Shown: in pieces, positions 1 through 4,303 of the stretch
How the letters are laid out: the number at the start of each line of letters is the position of its first letter
Position numbering within the stretch: position 1 is the first letter of the stretch
NCBI GenBank assembly: GCA_003096255.1
Contig: PIXS01000409.1
Location: 1-5,600, forward strand
DNA: 5,600 nucleotides
Reading direction: 5' to 3'
Source: Candidatus Bathyarchaeum sp.
GTDB lineage: Archaea > Thermoproteota > Bathyarchaeia > Bathyarchaeales > Bathyarchaeaceae
The notes under the pieces: generated by a model
Database searches by the model: none
The model's input: the letters and a program-made list of their open reading frames with translations, nothing else
What the model was told of the DNA's origin: nothing
Made by a program: the position numbers and the translations under genes

Positions 1-76
1 CTTTTCCGTCTTTAGCCGCCTGTTCCGCTTCAGGCATGCTCAGTTCATCAAACCAGTATGTTCGTTTTTTGCTCAA
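1..76 (-). CDS. Creatininase-family amidohydrolase, N-terminal fragment (runs off left edge)
   Basis: Read on the minus strand from a TTG at 76-74, the frame is open to the edge of the window and gives 25 residues: (M)SKKRTYWFDELSMPEAEQ followed by AAKDGK. This matches the usual opening of creatininase-family proteins, 'W-x-E-L-[ST]-x-P-E-x-x-x-A-x-x-x-G'. In that family the segment runs directly into the metal-binding 'PVGSxEQHGPH' motif, which would lie just outside the window. Family members are cytosolic metal-dependent amidohydrolases. Archaeal ones include the deformylase of riboflavin/F420 precursor synthesis, and the fragment cannot tell these roles apart. TTG is preferred because GAGG lies about 8 bases upstream. 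An in-frame GTG further upstream would add 11 residues without family resemblance. The assignment rests on a short match. Confidence 0.6.
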   Translation of the reverse strand, partial: MSKKRTYWFDELSMPEAEQAAKDGK

Positions 77-132
77 ACCTGATTCCTCGCTATTCCTGTT
101 GTCTGTCACACAAGCTACGTACACTTTCACTC

Positions 133-141
133 ATTAAACTA
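133..141 (-). promoter_or_regulatory. Possible TATA-like element for the creatininase homologue
   Basis: On the minus strand the A/T-rich stretch AGTTTAATG lies about 60 bases upstream of the TTG start. A start site about 25 bases downstream would leave a leader of roughly 30 bases that includes the GAGG ribosome site. The match to an archaeal TATA box is only fair, and no clear BRE is seen. Confidence 0.25.
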
Positions 142-175
142 TCGAGTCCTGTCAACGCAAGGAAAAGTTTGACCA

Positions 176-186
176 ACCAAATTGGT
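176..186. repeat. Short perfect palindrome ACCAA-A-TTGGT
   Basis: This is a perfect 5-base dyad with a one-base centre in the divergent spacer. It could be an operator for either flanking gene. It is short enough to occur by chance. Confidence 0.3.
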
Positions 187-198
187 GTACTCTTTGCT

Positions 199-235
199 GT
201 TCCATACGTGGAACGGAATGTTCCTTGAATAGAAC
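199..235. promoter_or_regulatory. Array of alternating GTTCC/GGAAC half-sites
   Basis: GTTCC begins at 199, GGAAC at 210, GTTCC at 220 and the degenerate AGAAC at 231. Adjacent sites are therefore inverted and spaced 11, 10 and 11 bases, about one helical turn. The first pair forms the dyad GTTCCA-TACG-TGGAAC (199-214) and the second GGAAC-GGAAT-GTTCC (210-224). The array ends about 40 bases before the membrane-protein start. This is consistent with a cooperative operator, but the binding factor is unknown and no known motif is claimed. Confidence 0.4.
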
Positions 236-265
236 TAAATTCGAAAAAAGGATGGATTGTTTCAT

Positions 266-270
266 GGTGA
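266..270 (+). promoter_or_regulatory. Shine-Dalgarno GGTGA for the membrane-protein gene
   Basis: GGTGA is part of the canonical archaeal anti-16S motif GGAGGTGA. It lies 3 bases before the ATG at 274 and 6 bases before the ATG at 277. The second ATG therefore has the better spacing. The TGA inside it is also the in-frame stop that rules out any start further upstream. Confidence 0.5.
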
Positions 271-273
271 CGA

Positions 274-507
274 ATGATGGAAAGCTGGCTTCAGAAATCT
301 TTAGGTTCCTACAAGTTCTGGATATTTGTTGGCGCACTTGCCTACTTCATTTATGCAGCATATTTTGCCGTCTACGGACTTTCTTTCAGTGTTGGATTGC
401 TTTCTGACCACTATGTCTTCGACCACGTGTCACAAGACCCCTGGTGGTGGGCAATCCTATACTACGGAAGCGAAGGAGTTTTCGGGTTCCTATCTGGCTT
501 CTTCTGA
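274..507 (+). CDS. Upstream fragment of the interrupted membrane protein (77 aa if TGA terminates)
   Basis: If TGA is read as stop, this is the only part that would be translated from the ribosome site at 266-270. It carries one complete membrane helix (about residues 15-36) and a loop rich in Trp and Tyr (DPWWWAILYYG). It then ends in the middle of the second helix with SGFF. A protein ending inside a helix core is unlikely to be a natural product. That argues for treating it as one half of the longer gene. Confidence 0.45.
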   Translation: MMESWLQKSLGSYKFWIFVGALAYFIYAAYFAVYGLSFSVGLLSDHYVFDHVSQDPWWWAILYYGSEGVFGFLSGFF

Positions 508-639
508 GCCATCGCAGGCCTCTTCGCAGTCTACGCAAGTTTTCTCTATTGGCGAAAAAAAGACATCGAGCTAAATTCGATAAAGCAACACGTTTCTAAG
601 GCTCTGCTTTTTGAAGCAATCTACTTCATTTCCTTAAGC

Positions 640-1278
640 ATGTCAGTAGTTGCTTCTCTTAGTTACTATTTCTCAGGCAGTAAGTTCTACTATTTTGACG
701 GTCTCCCAGGTCTGATTTTTGTTCTAGTCGCTGGATTGCCCTTGCTAGCCATGATCGTTTTTGTTGCTCCTACGTTGCTGAATTTGAGAAAAAAAATTCT
801 TCATAATGCTGGAGAAAAGGAAGTTAGTAAATGGGCTTGTTTAGTGGGTGTTGCATATCTTTTTGTAGTTTTTTGGTTTAACTATTCCATGTCTTGGGCT
901 GGAGTTATGGTTCCCCATCCTCGCATTCATTACGGGTTATCTTTTCTGCTTTTGCCAGCTAACTTGGTGAGTTTTCTTCTAACGTTTGTTGGTCTTCTTT
1001 TGTTGGCTTTCTATGGTTTAATGGTCTTTTTGCCCGTTATTCAAAAGAAGTCGATGCAGCTTAGTCCGAAACGCATCGGGGCACTGCTATCGGTTTTAGG
1101 TGGATATTTCTGGTTCAATGTGTTCTTTTATTATTCTACTGGCGGATACCACGCTAATCCTAGTGTCTGGTATGAGGTTGTTGGTCCTCTTCACAATCCA
1201 TATTTCTGGTGCTTCACCTTACTCTTCTTGGGTTTAGTACTGCTTCTAAGGTCTAACAGTTTGGGCTCAAAACGTTAG
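640..1278 (+). CDS. Downstream fragment of the interrupted membrane protein (212 aa from the first ATG after the TGA)
   Basis: ATG 640 is the first ATG, GTG or TTG in frame after the TGA. No ribosome site precedes it (CATTTCCTTAAGC), and it falls inside a predicted membrane helix. The 44 codons between 508 and 639 also look like real protein (YWRKKDIELNSIKQHVSK). This start is therefore probably only the default one after the break, not a true one. The fragment holds the last five to six hydrophobic segments and all three His/Pro loops. Its extreme C-terminus is SLGSKR. Confidence 0.45.
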   Translation: MSVVASLSYYFSGSKFYYFDGLPGLIFVLVAGLPLLAMIVFVAPTLLNLRKKILHNAGEKEVSKWACLVGVAYLFVVFWFNYSMSWAGVMVPHPRIHYGLSFLLLPANLVSFLLTFVGLLLLAFYGLMVFLPVIQKKSMQLSPKRIGALLSVLGGYFWFNVFFYYSTGGYHANPSVWYEVVGPLHNPYFWCFTLLFLGLVLLLRSNSLGSKR

Positions 1279-1291
1279 ACCTAAACCCAAG
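1227..1291. repeat. Long imperfect inverted repeat spanning the stop codon of the membrane-protein gene
   Basis: The outer arms CTTGGGTTTAG (1227-1237) and CTAAACCCAAG (1281-1291) are perfectly complementary over 11 bases. The inner arms GGTCTAAC (1250-1257) and GTTAGACC (1274-1281) match over 8 bases; an outer A-T pair (1249/1282) would make 9 but competes with the outer arm. About 18 pairs can form together, with a 12-base bulge on the left and a 16-base loop. The left arms and the TAG stop are within coding sequence. It could be an RNA hairpin that stabilises or ends the transcript (a T-rich stretch follows at 1311-1323), or a remnant of an inserted element. Confidence 0.6.
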
Positions 1292-1301
1292 CAACGACGT
1301 T

Positions 1302-1338
1302 AAGGTAACCTTTTATTCCATTTCATAAATAGTTATAA
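1302..1338 (+). promoter_or_regulatory. Probable promoter region of the propeller-protein gene
   Basis: This A/T-rich stretch lies just upstream of the gene. TTTTATT (1311-1317) would place a start near 1340 and leave a leader of about 20 bases containing the ribosome site. CATAAATAG (1324-1332) is a better TATA-like match but would start the transcript inside the ribosome site. Which one is used cannot be decided by eye. The palindrome AAGGT-A-ACCTT (1302-1312) sits at the upstream border, where a BRE or an operator would be. Confidence 0.4.
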
Positions 1339-1349
1339 GAGAATCTCTT
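1337..1349. promoter_or_regulatory. Perfect palindrome AAGAGA-A-TCTCTT next to the ribosome site
   Basis: This is a 6-base perfect dyad with a single-base centre, between the TATA-like region and the ribosome site of the propeller gene. With only one base between the arms it cannot form a hairpin. If functional, it would be a DNA site where a dimeric regulator blocks transcription initiation. Confidence 0.35.
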
Positions 1350-1357
1350 GAGGGGAG
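1350..1357 (+). promoter_or_regulatory. Shine-Dalgarno GAGGGGAG for the propeller-protein gene
   Basis: This purine-rich site ends 3 bases before the ATG at 1361. It fixes that ATG as the start, together with the signal peptide that begins immediately (MKKFSLIFTLVLLG). Confidence 0.6.
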
Positions 1358-1360
1358 AAA

Positions 1361-3085
1361 ATGAAAAAATTCTCACTAATTTTTACTCTAGTATTATTGG
1401 GTTCAATAGTTTCATCCTTCTTTCTAACAGTTGGTTACTGTGATTGGCGCACACCCACCCAACTAACCAGCAACTCTGCAGATAATTCAAGCCCAGCTAT
1501 TAGTGGTGATGGAACAAAAGTAGTATACCAGTCAAACGTGGATGGTGATCAAGAGATTTTTGTGATTGACTCAGATGGAACAAACCTAACTCAACTAACC
1601 AACAACGCCGCAACCGATAGAAATCCGTCAATCAGTAATGATGGAACAAAAATAGCCTTTGAATCAAACGTGGACGGCGACTGGGACATCTTCGTAATCA
1701 ACTCAGATGGAACAGGCTTAACCCAACTAACCAGCAACACCTTAGCCGATGCATACCCCGCCATTAGCGGTGACGGAACAAAAATAGTGAAACGGTCAAA
1801 TGTGGGCGGTACCAATGAGCTGTATATGGTTAACTCTGATGGTTCAGGGTCACCAACAAAGATAACCAGCAACCAAGCAACTGTTTGGATTTCATCGATT
1901 AGTGGTGATGGCACAAAAATAGCCTACATATCCGATGTGGATGGAGACAGGGAAGTTTTTGTTATTAACTCGGATGGCTCAGGCTTAACACAACTAACCA
2001 GCAACACTGCAGACGATAATGTTCCAGCCATCAGTAATGACGGAACAAAAGTAGCCTTCGAATCAATCGTGGACGGTGACTGGGACATTTTTGTAATCAA
2101 TTCAGATGGAACAGGTTTAACCCAACTAACTAACAACGACTTAATCAATAGGGCTCCGTCCATTAGTTATGACGGCTCAGAAATAGCATACTACTCAAAT
2201 GCAGATGGTGACCACGAGATTTTTGTGATGAACACTGATGGCTCAGGATCACCAATTAAACTGAGCGAAAACATCGTAACCGATGCAGATCCTTCCATTA
2301 ACGGTTATGGACAAAAAGTCGCCTACATGTCTGGAGAGGGGAATGTAAACGAAATTTTTGTGGTTACCCAAGAGGACCCATCTCCTCCTTTTGACCAGAT
2401 GTTAAGCATTAATGATGGCGCAGCTACAACCGATTCTGTGTCAGTAACTCTCACCCTATCTGCAACCGACCCGGGTTCTGGCGTTATTGAGATGCGTTTA
2501 GCTAACGAAGGGGAACCGTGGTCAGATTGGATGCGTTATGATACTTCAAAGTCTTGGACTTTGACTTCGGGAGATGAAGAGAAACGGGTTTGGGTAGAGT
2601 TCAGGAACGGAGATGGAGTAGTGTCCACTCCAGCCACTGATACAATAATGTTGGATACAACTCCTGCAGTAAATCATGACATAGTTTATGATCAAGTCAC
2701 CTATGTTGTTCAGACTCGCAGCAACTCAACATTAACAGACATGACTTTTAGTCAAGGAGAAAAGTTACTCCAGTTTAGCGTAGATGGAGCAACGGGCACA
2801 GCAGGATTCTGTGACATCGCTATTCCAGCTGAGTTGATGTCAGGAACATTCTCAATCTTCATAGACGACGTGCCCTTAGTTGAAAACATGGATTACACCC
2901 AAACAGTCAACGGCACCCACTACCAATTCAGCATCACCTACGACCACAGCACACACACGATAGAAATCTTTTCAACAAACGTAATCCCAGAACTAACATC
3001 ACTCATGCTCATATCAACATTCGTCATAGCAACAGCAGTTATTCTAACATATGAACGAAAAAAGTCAAACAAAACTGGCTTTTAG
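1361..3085 (+). CDS. Secreted, membrane-anchored TolB/PD40-type beta-propeller protein with Ig-like domain
   Basis: The product is 574 aa. Residues 1-27 are a signal peptide (MKKFS, then a hydrophobic core). Residues 33-338 are a beta-propeller built from 44-45-residue PD40/WD40-like repeats of the type 'PSISxDGTKIAFxSNVDGD'. Each full repeat continues 'DIFVINSDGTGLTQLTxN'. Six blades are complete. The seventh lacks its last strand, and the N-terminal 'TPTQLTSNSADN' supplies the equivalent, so the ring closes by the usual velcro. Residues 345-433 are an Ig-like or fibronectin-like domain ending in TIMLDTTP. Residues 436-540 are a further beta-rich domain (NGTHYQFSITYDHSTHTIEI) often seen in archaeal surface proteins. 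The C-terminus is NVIPEL, a membrane helix (about 546-563) and a basic tail (YERKKSNK). It is probably displayed outside the cell with a binding role. Its ligand is unknown and no catalytic motif is seen. Blades 3 and 7 have lost the DGD signature. It is not TolB proper, since archaea have no Tol-Pal system. Confidence 0.88.
   Translation: MKKFSLIFTLVLLGSIVSSFFLTVGYCDWRTPTQLTSNSADNSSPAISGDGTKVVYQSNVDGDQEIFVIDSDGTNLTQLTNNAATDRNPSISNDGTKIAFESNVDGDWDIFVINSDGTGLTQLTSNTLADAYPAISGDGTKIVKRSNVGGTNELYMVNSDGSGSPTKITSNQATVWISSISGDGTKIAYISDVDGDREVFVINSDGSGLTQLTSNTADDNVPAISNDGTKVAFESIVDGDWDIFVINSDGTGLTQLTNNDLINRAPSISYDGSEIAYYSNADGDHEIFVMNTDGSGSPIKLSENIVTDADPSINGYGQKVAYMSGEGNVNEIFVVTQEDPSPPFDQMLSINDGAATTDSVSVTLTLSATDPGSGVIEMRLANEGEPWSDWMRYDTSKSWTLTSGDEEKRVWVEFRNGDGVVSTPATDTIMLDTTPAVNHDIVYDQVTYVVQTRSNSTLTDMTFSQGEKLLQFSVDGATGTAGFCDIAIPAELMSGTFSIFIDDVPLVENMDYTQTVNGTHYQFSITYDHSTHTIEIFSTNVIPELTSLMLISTFVIATAVILTYERKKSNKTGF
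1493..2374 (+). repeat. Coding tandem repeats of about 132 bases (propeller blades) in a 399-base super-repeat
   Basis: Blades begin at residues 45, 89, 133, 178, 222, 266 and 311. Matching positions of blades 1/4, 2/5, 3/6 and 4/7 are all exactly 133 residues (399 bases) apart. Only blades 3 and 6 share the 'SDGSGSPxK / TDGSGSPxK' variant, and only blades 2 and 5 share 'FESxVDGDWDIF'. The repeat thus comes in units of three blades: 1493-1891, 1892-2290 and a partial third unit from 2291. By hand count, about 100 of 117 bases match between blades 2 and 5, and most differences are at third codon positions. Confidence 0.85.
3058..3063 (-). terminator. Possible T-run terminator for the nucleotidyltransferase gene
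   Basis: Six A's on the plus strand give a T6 run on the minus strand about 30 bases past the TAA of the minus-strand gene. Archaeal termination often needs only such a run. It lies inside the last codons of the convergent propeller gene, so the two transcripts would overlap. Confidence 0.3.
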
Positions 3086-3093
3086 CCGAGCAG

Positions 3094-4146
3094 TTAGATT
3101 ACTTTCATTGTTTGTTCGTAGTATCGTGGACCATAGCTTATGGTAATTTGGTGGTAGATGTTGGTTCCGTCAATGACTTTCTCAAGGTTTCCTTCAACCA
3201 ACACAGTTTCGCCCTTTTTTGCCTGCATCCTGAACTCTTCCATGTAAGAAAATATCCGCGTGACGTCCTCGACTTCTGGTCCGTCTAGGACCTCTTTTAC
3301 TTGAATCGGGTATATGGATGGAATATATGGTGCGTCCTTGTCGTCGGTTATTTCAACAATTGCTTTGATCCATCCTGCATGGTAGATTCGGGCAAAATTG
3401 TTGAATTCGTTAACGTTTTCTTTCCAAGATTTCACTGGCTCAAACTCTGCCTTAACAATTCTTCCAGCGTCCGCTGAATCGAAGTAGGCATAAATCATCT
3501 TTCTTCGCTGATGCCAAACATACTCTTCTAGGCTGTAGTTGAGGAACTTCCAGTCCTTTGACGTAACAGCTTTCATGTTGTCAAACTCGTTCCGCAACAA
3601 CGGATCGTCCCTGTACAGCGTCTCCAGCGCCCTGCAGAGAGTGTCCAAGTTTTTTCTGCCATAAACGATGAAATCTAGGTCAGAAAGCTGGGGGTGATAG
3701 AAGTCGTGGAGCAGGGAGCCGAAGACTCCGAAATCTGTTTCTTTTAAGCCTGACTGATTCAGAACTCGCGCAAACAAATCGTTTAGTGCCTTCAGTAGCA
3801 CGTCGTTAGGTTCTTTCTGTAGCACCTGCTGTAGGCCAACGTCTGGTTTGCGGACTTCTGTTATGTCGGCTTCGTTTACGCCTGCTACACACTTTTGGAG
3901 GGGTTCATAATAGATGGCGTACTGTGGAAACGTGTTGAAGATTAGTTTGAGTCCCTCGTCTGCAAAAAACTTGTAGTAGACGGTCTTGTTTTCGCCTCTT
4001 TTTGCCCTAGGATTTGTTGACTTGAAGACCTCTGGTGAAGCATATTCTGGGTCACACACGTACGCGCCTTTGGGATGCATGTAACCATACACCCTGAAAA
4101 GCATCCCATCGCCAGTGAGTAAAGCATCACGGTCTCTAAGCTTCAT
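3094..4146 (-). CDS. Nucleotidyltransferase-fold protein (DNA polymerase beta superfamily), archaeal type
   Basis: The product is 350 aa with no signal peptide, so it is cytosolic. The centre has the signature of the polymerase-beta nucleotidyltransferase fold: FGVFGS (residues 139-144), then SDLDF (155-159). This gives the Gly-Ser pair and the two metal-binding Asp residues (156, 158) at the expected spacing. A third acidic residue may be Glu234 in IVKAEFEP. The N-terminal part (RDRDALLTGDGMLFRVYGY, then MHPKGAYVC) and the C-terminal part (YMEEFRMQAKKGETVLVEG) resemble what I recall of an archaeal family of predicted nucleotidyltransferases with unknown substrate. Such enzymes move a nucleotide onto a protein, RNA or small molecule, and nothing here says which. 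It has no adjacent HEPN or other toxin/antitoxin-type partner, and its length is unlike the small MNT antitoxins. It converges with the propeller gene (8-base gap) and diverges from the beta-helix gene. ATG 4146 is supported by a TATA-like box about 27 bases upstream. Confidence 0.82.
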   Translation of the reverse strand: MKLRDRDALLTGDGMLFRVYGYMHPKGAYVCDPEYASPEVFKSTNPRAKRGENKTVYYKFFADEGLKLIFNTFPQYAIYYEPLQKCVAGVNEADITEVRKPDVGLQQVLQKEPNDVLLKALNDLFARVLNQSGLKETDFGVFGSLLHDFYHPQLSDLDFIVYGRKNLDTLCRALETLYRDDPLLRNEFDNMKAVTSKDWKFLNYSLEEYVWHQRRKMIYAYFDSADAGRIVKAEFEPVKSWKENVNEFNNFARIYHAGWIKAIVEITDDKDAPYIPSIYPIQVKEVLDGPEVEDVTRIFSYMEEFRMQAKKGETVLVEGNLEKVIDGTNIYHQITISYGPRYYEQTMKVI

Positions 4147-4167
4147 AGTTCCAACACTTCGCCTCGT

Positions 4168-4184
4168 CGATATATTACTGTTCC
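4168..4184 (-). promoter_or_regulatory. TATA/BRE-like promoter giving a leaderless nucleotidyltransferase transcript
   Basis: On the minus strand GGAACAG is followed by TAATATAT, a purine-rich BRE-like stretch and a good archaeal TATA box. The box centre is about 27 bases before the A of the ATG at 4146, and no ribosome site precedes the ATG. Transcription would then begin at or within a few bases of the start codon. Confidence 0.55.
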
Positions 4185-4205
4185 GAGCACCCGTGCTTCA
4201 GTGCT

Positions 4206-4215
4206 AATCATGATT
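4206..4215. repeat. Perfect palindrome AATCATGATT in the divergent spacer
   Basis: This is a 10-base perfect palindrome about 35 bases upstream of the nucleotidyltransferase TATA-like box. Nearby GTGCT occurs twice (4193, 4201), and AGCAC-CC-GTGCT (4186-4197) forms a further dyad. Any of these could be an upstream control site, and none is individually compelling. Confidence 0.25.
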
Positions 4216-4225
4216 GTCTGCATTG

Positions 4226-4266
4226 GTCAAATTTTCTTGACTAAGCTCAAGTCAAGGTTTCTTGAC
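4226..4266. promoter_or_regulatory. Two direct copies of a 16-base palindromic box, GTCAAnnTTTCTTGAC
   Basis: Copy 1 (4226-4241) reads GTCAAATTTTCTTGAC and copy 2 (4251-4266) reads GTCAAGGTTTCTTGAC. They are identical at 14 of 16 positions and 25 bases apart. Each is itself a dyad (GTCAA-N6-TTGAC), and copy 2 extends to GTCAAG-GTTT-CTTGAC. Copy 2 directly abuts the TATA-like box of the beta-helix gene. A degenerate half-site pair (TGACAA 4263-4268, TTGTCA 4280-4285) then brackets that box. This is the layout of an operator for a dimeric regulator acting on the beta-helix gene. Confidence 0.6.
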
Positions 4267-4278
4267 AAAAATACTTTT
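4267..4278 (+). promoter_or_regulatory. TATA-like box of the beta-helix protein gene
   Basis: The A/T-rich AAAAATACTTTT is centred about 31 bases before the ATG at 4304. No ribosome site is visible in the stretch before the ATG (GAACCTATTCTATTT). A very short or absent leader is likely. Confidence 0.45.
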
Positions 4279-4303
4279 CTTGTCAGCAGAACCTATTCTA
4301 TTT

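Larger units (their letters stand above)
274..1278 (+). pseudogene. Multi-pass membrane protein of unknown function, interrupted by an in-frame TGA
   Basis: The frame starting at ATG 274 (or 277) has TGA at 505-507 (codon 78). It then continues in the same frame, with no other stop, to TAG at 1276-1278, for a total of 334 codons. The sequence on both sides of the TGA is membrane-like, and the break falls inside a hydrophobic helix (GFLSGFF-stop-AIAGLFAVYASF). A tryptophan codon TGG changed by one base is the simplest origin. About eight hydrophobic segments are visible, near residues 15-36, 66-92, 108-130, 145-168, 185-207, 220-255, 265-288 and 308-325. Basic loops follow several of them (WRKKD, LRKK, QKK, PKR). 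Short motifs with His and Pro (VPHPRIHYG near 213, GGYHANP near 290, PLHNPYFW near 305) sit next to helices and could form a site. I recognise no family. It may be a nonsense-mutated gene, a sequencing error or a recoded codon. An inverted repeat overlaps its 3' end. Confidence 0.6.

Noticed and set aside
152..337. 61-codon minus-strand frame across the divergent spacer
   Set aside because: It overlaps the start of the membrane-protein gene and has no ribosome site, and its product resembles no protein family I know.
505..507. Selenocysteine codon
   Set aside because: The TGA lies in a hydrophobic membrane helix with no redox motif. The downstream inverted repeat does not show the archaeal SECIS features I could recognise, so mutation or error is more likely.
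1591..2163. Open frames on the minus strand opposite the propeller repeats
   Set aside because: They mirror the repeat unit (the same short peptide recurs), have no ribosome sites and are explained by the biased codons of the plus-strand gene.
1493..2374. CRISPR-like or satellite array
   Set aside because: The repeats are coding, about 132 bases long and diverged at third positions, and there are no unique spacers between short identical repeats.
3094..4146. MNT/HEPN toxin-antitoxin component
   Set aside because: At 350 residues it is far longer than MNT antitoxins, and no HEPN gene is adjacent.
4226..4285. Transposon end or attachment site
   Set aside because: No transposase or integrase, and no target duplication, is seen nearby. 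Position next to a TATA-like box fits an operator better.
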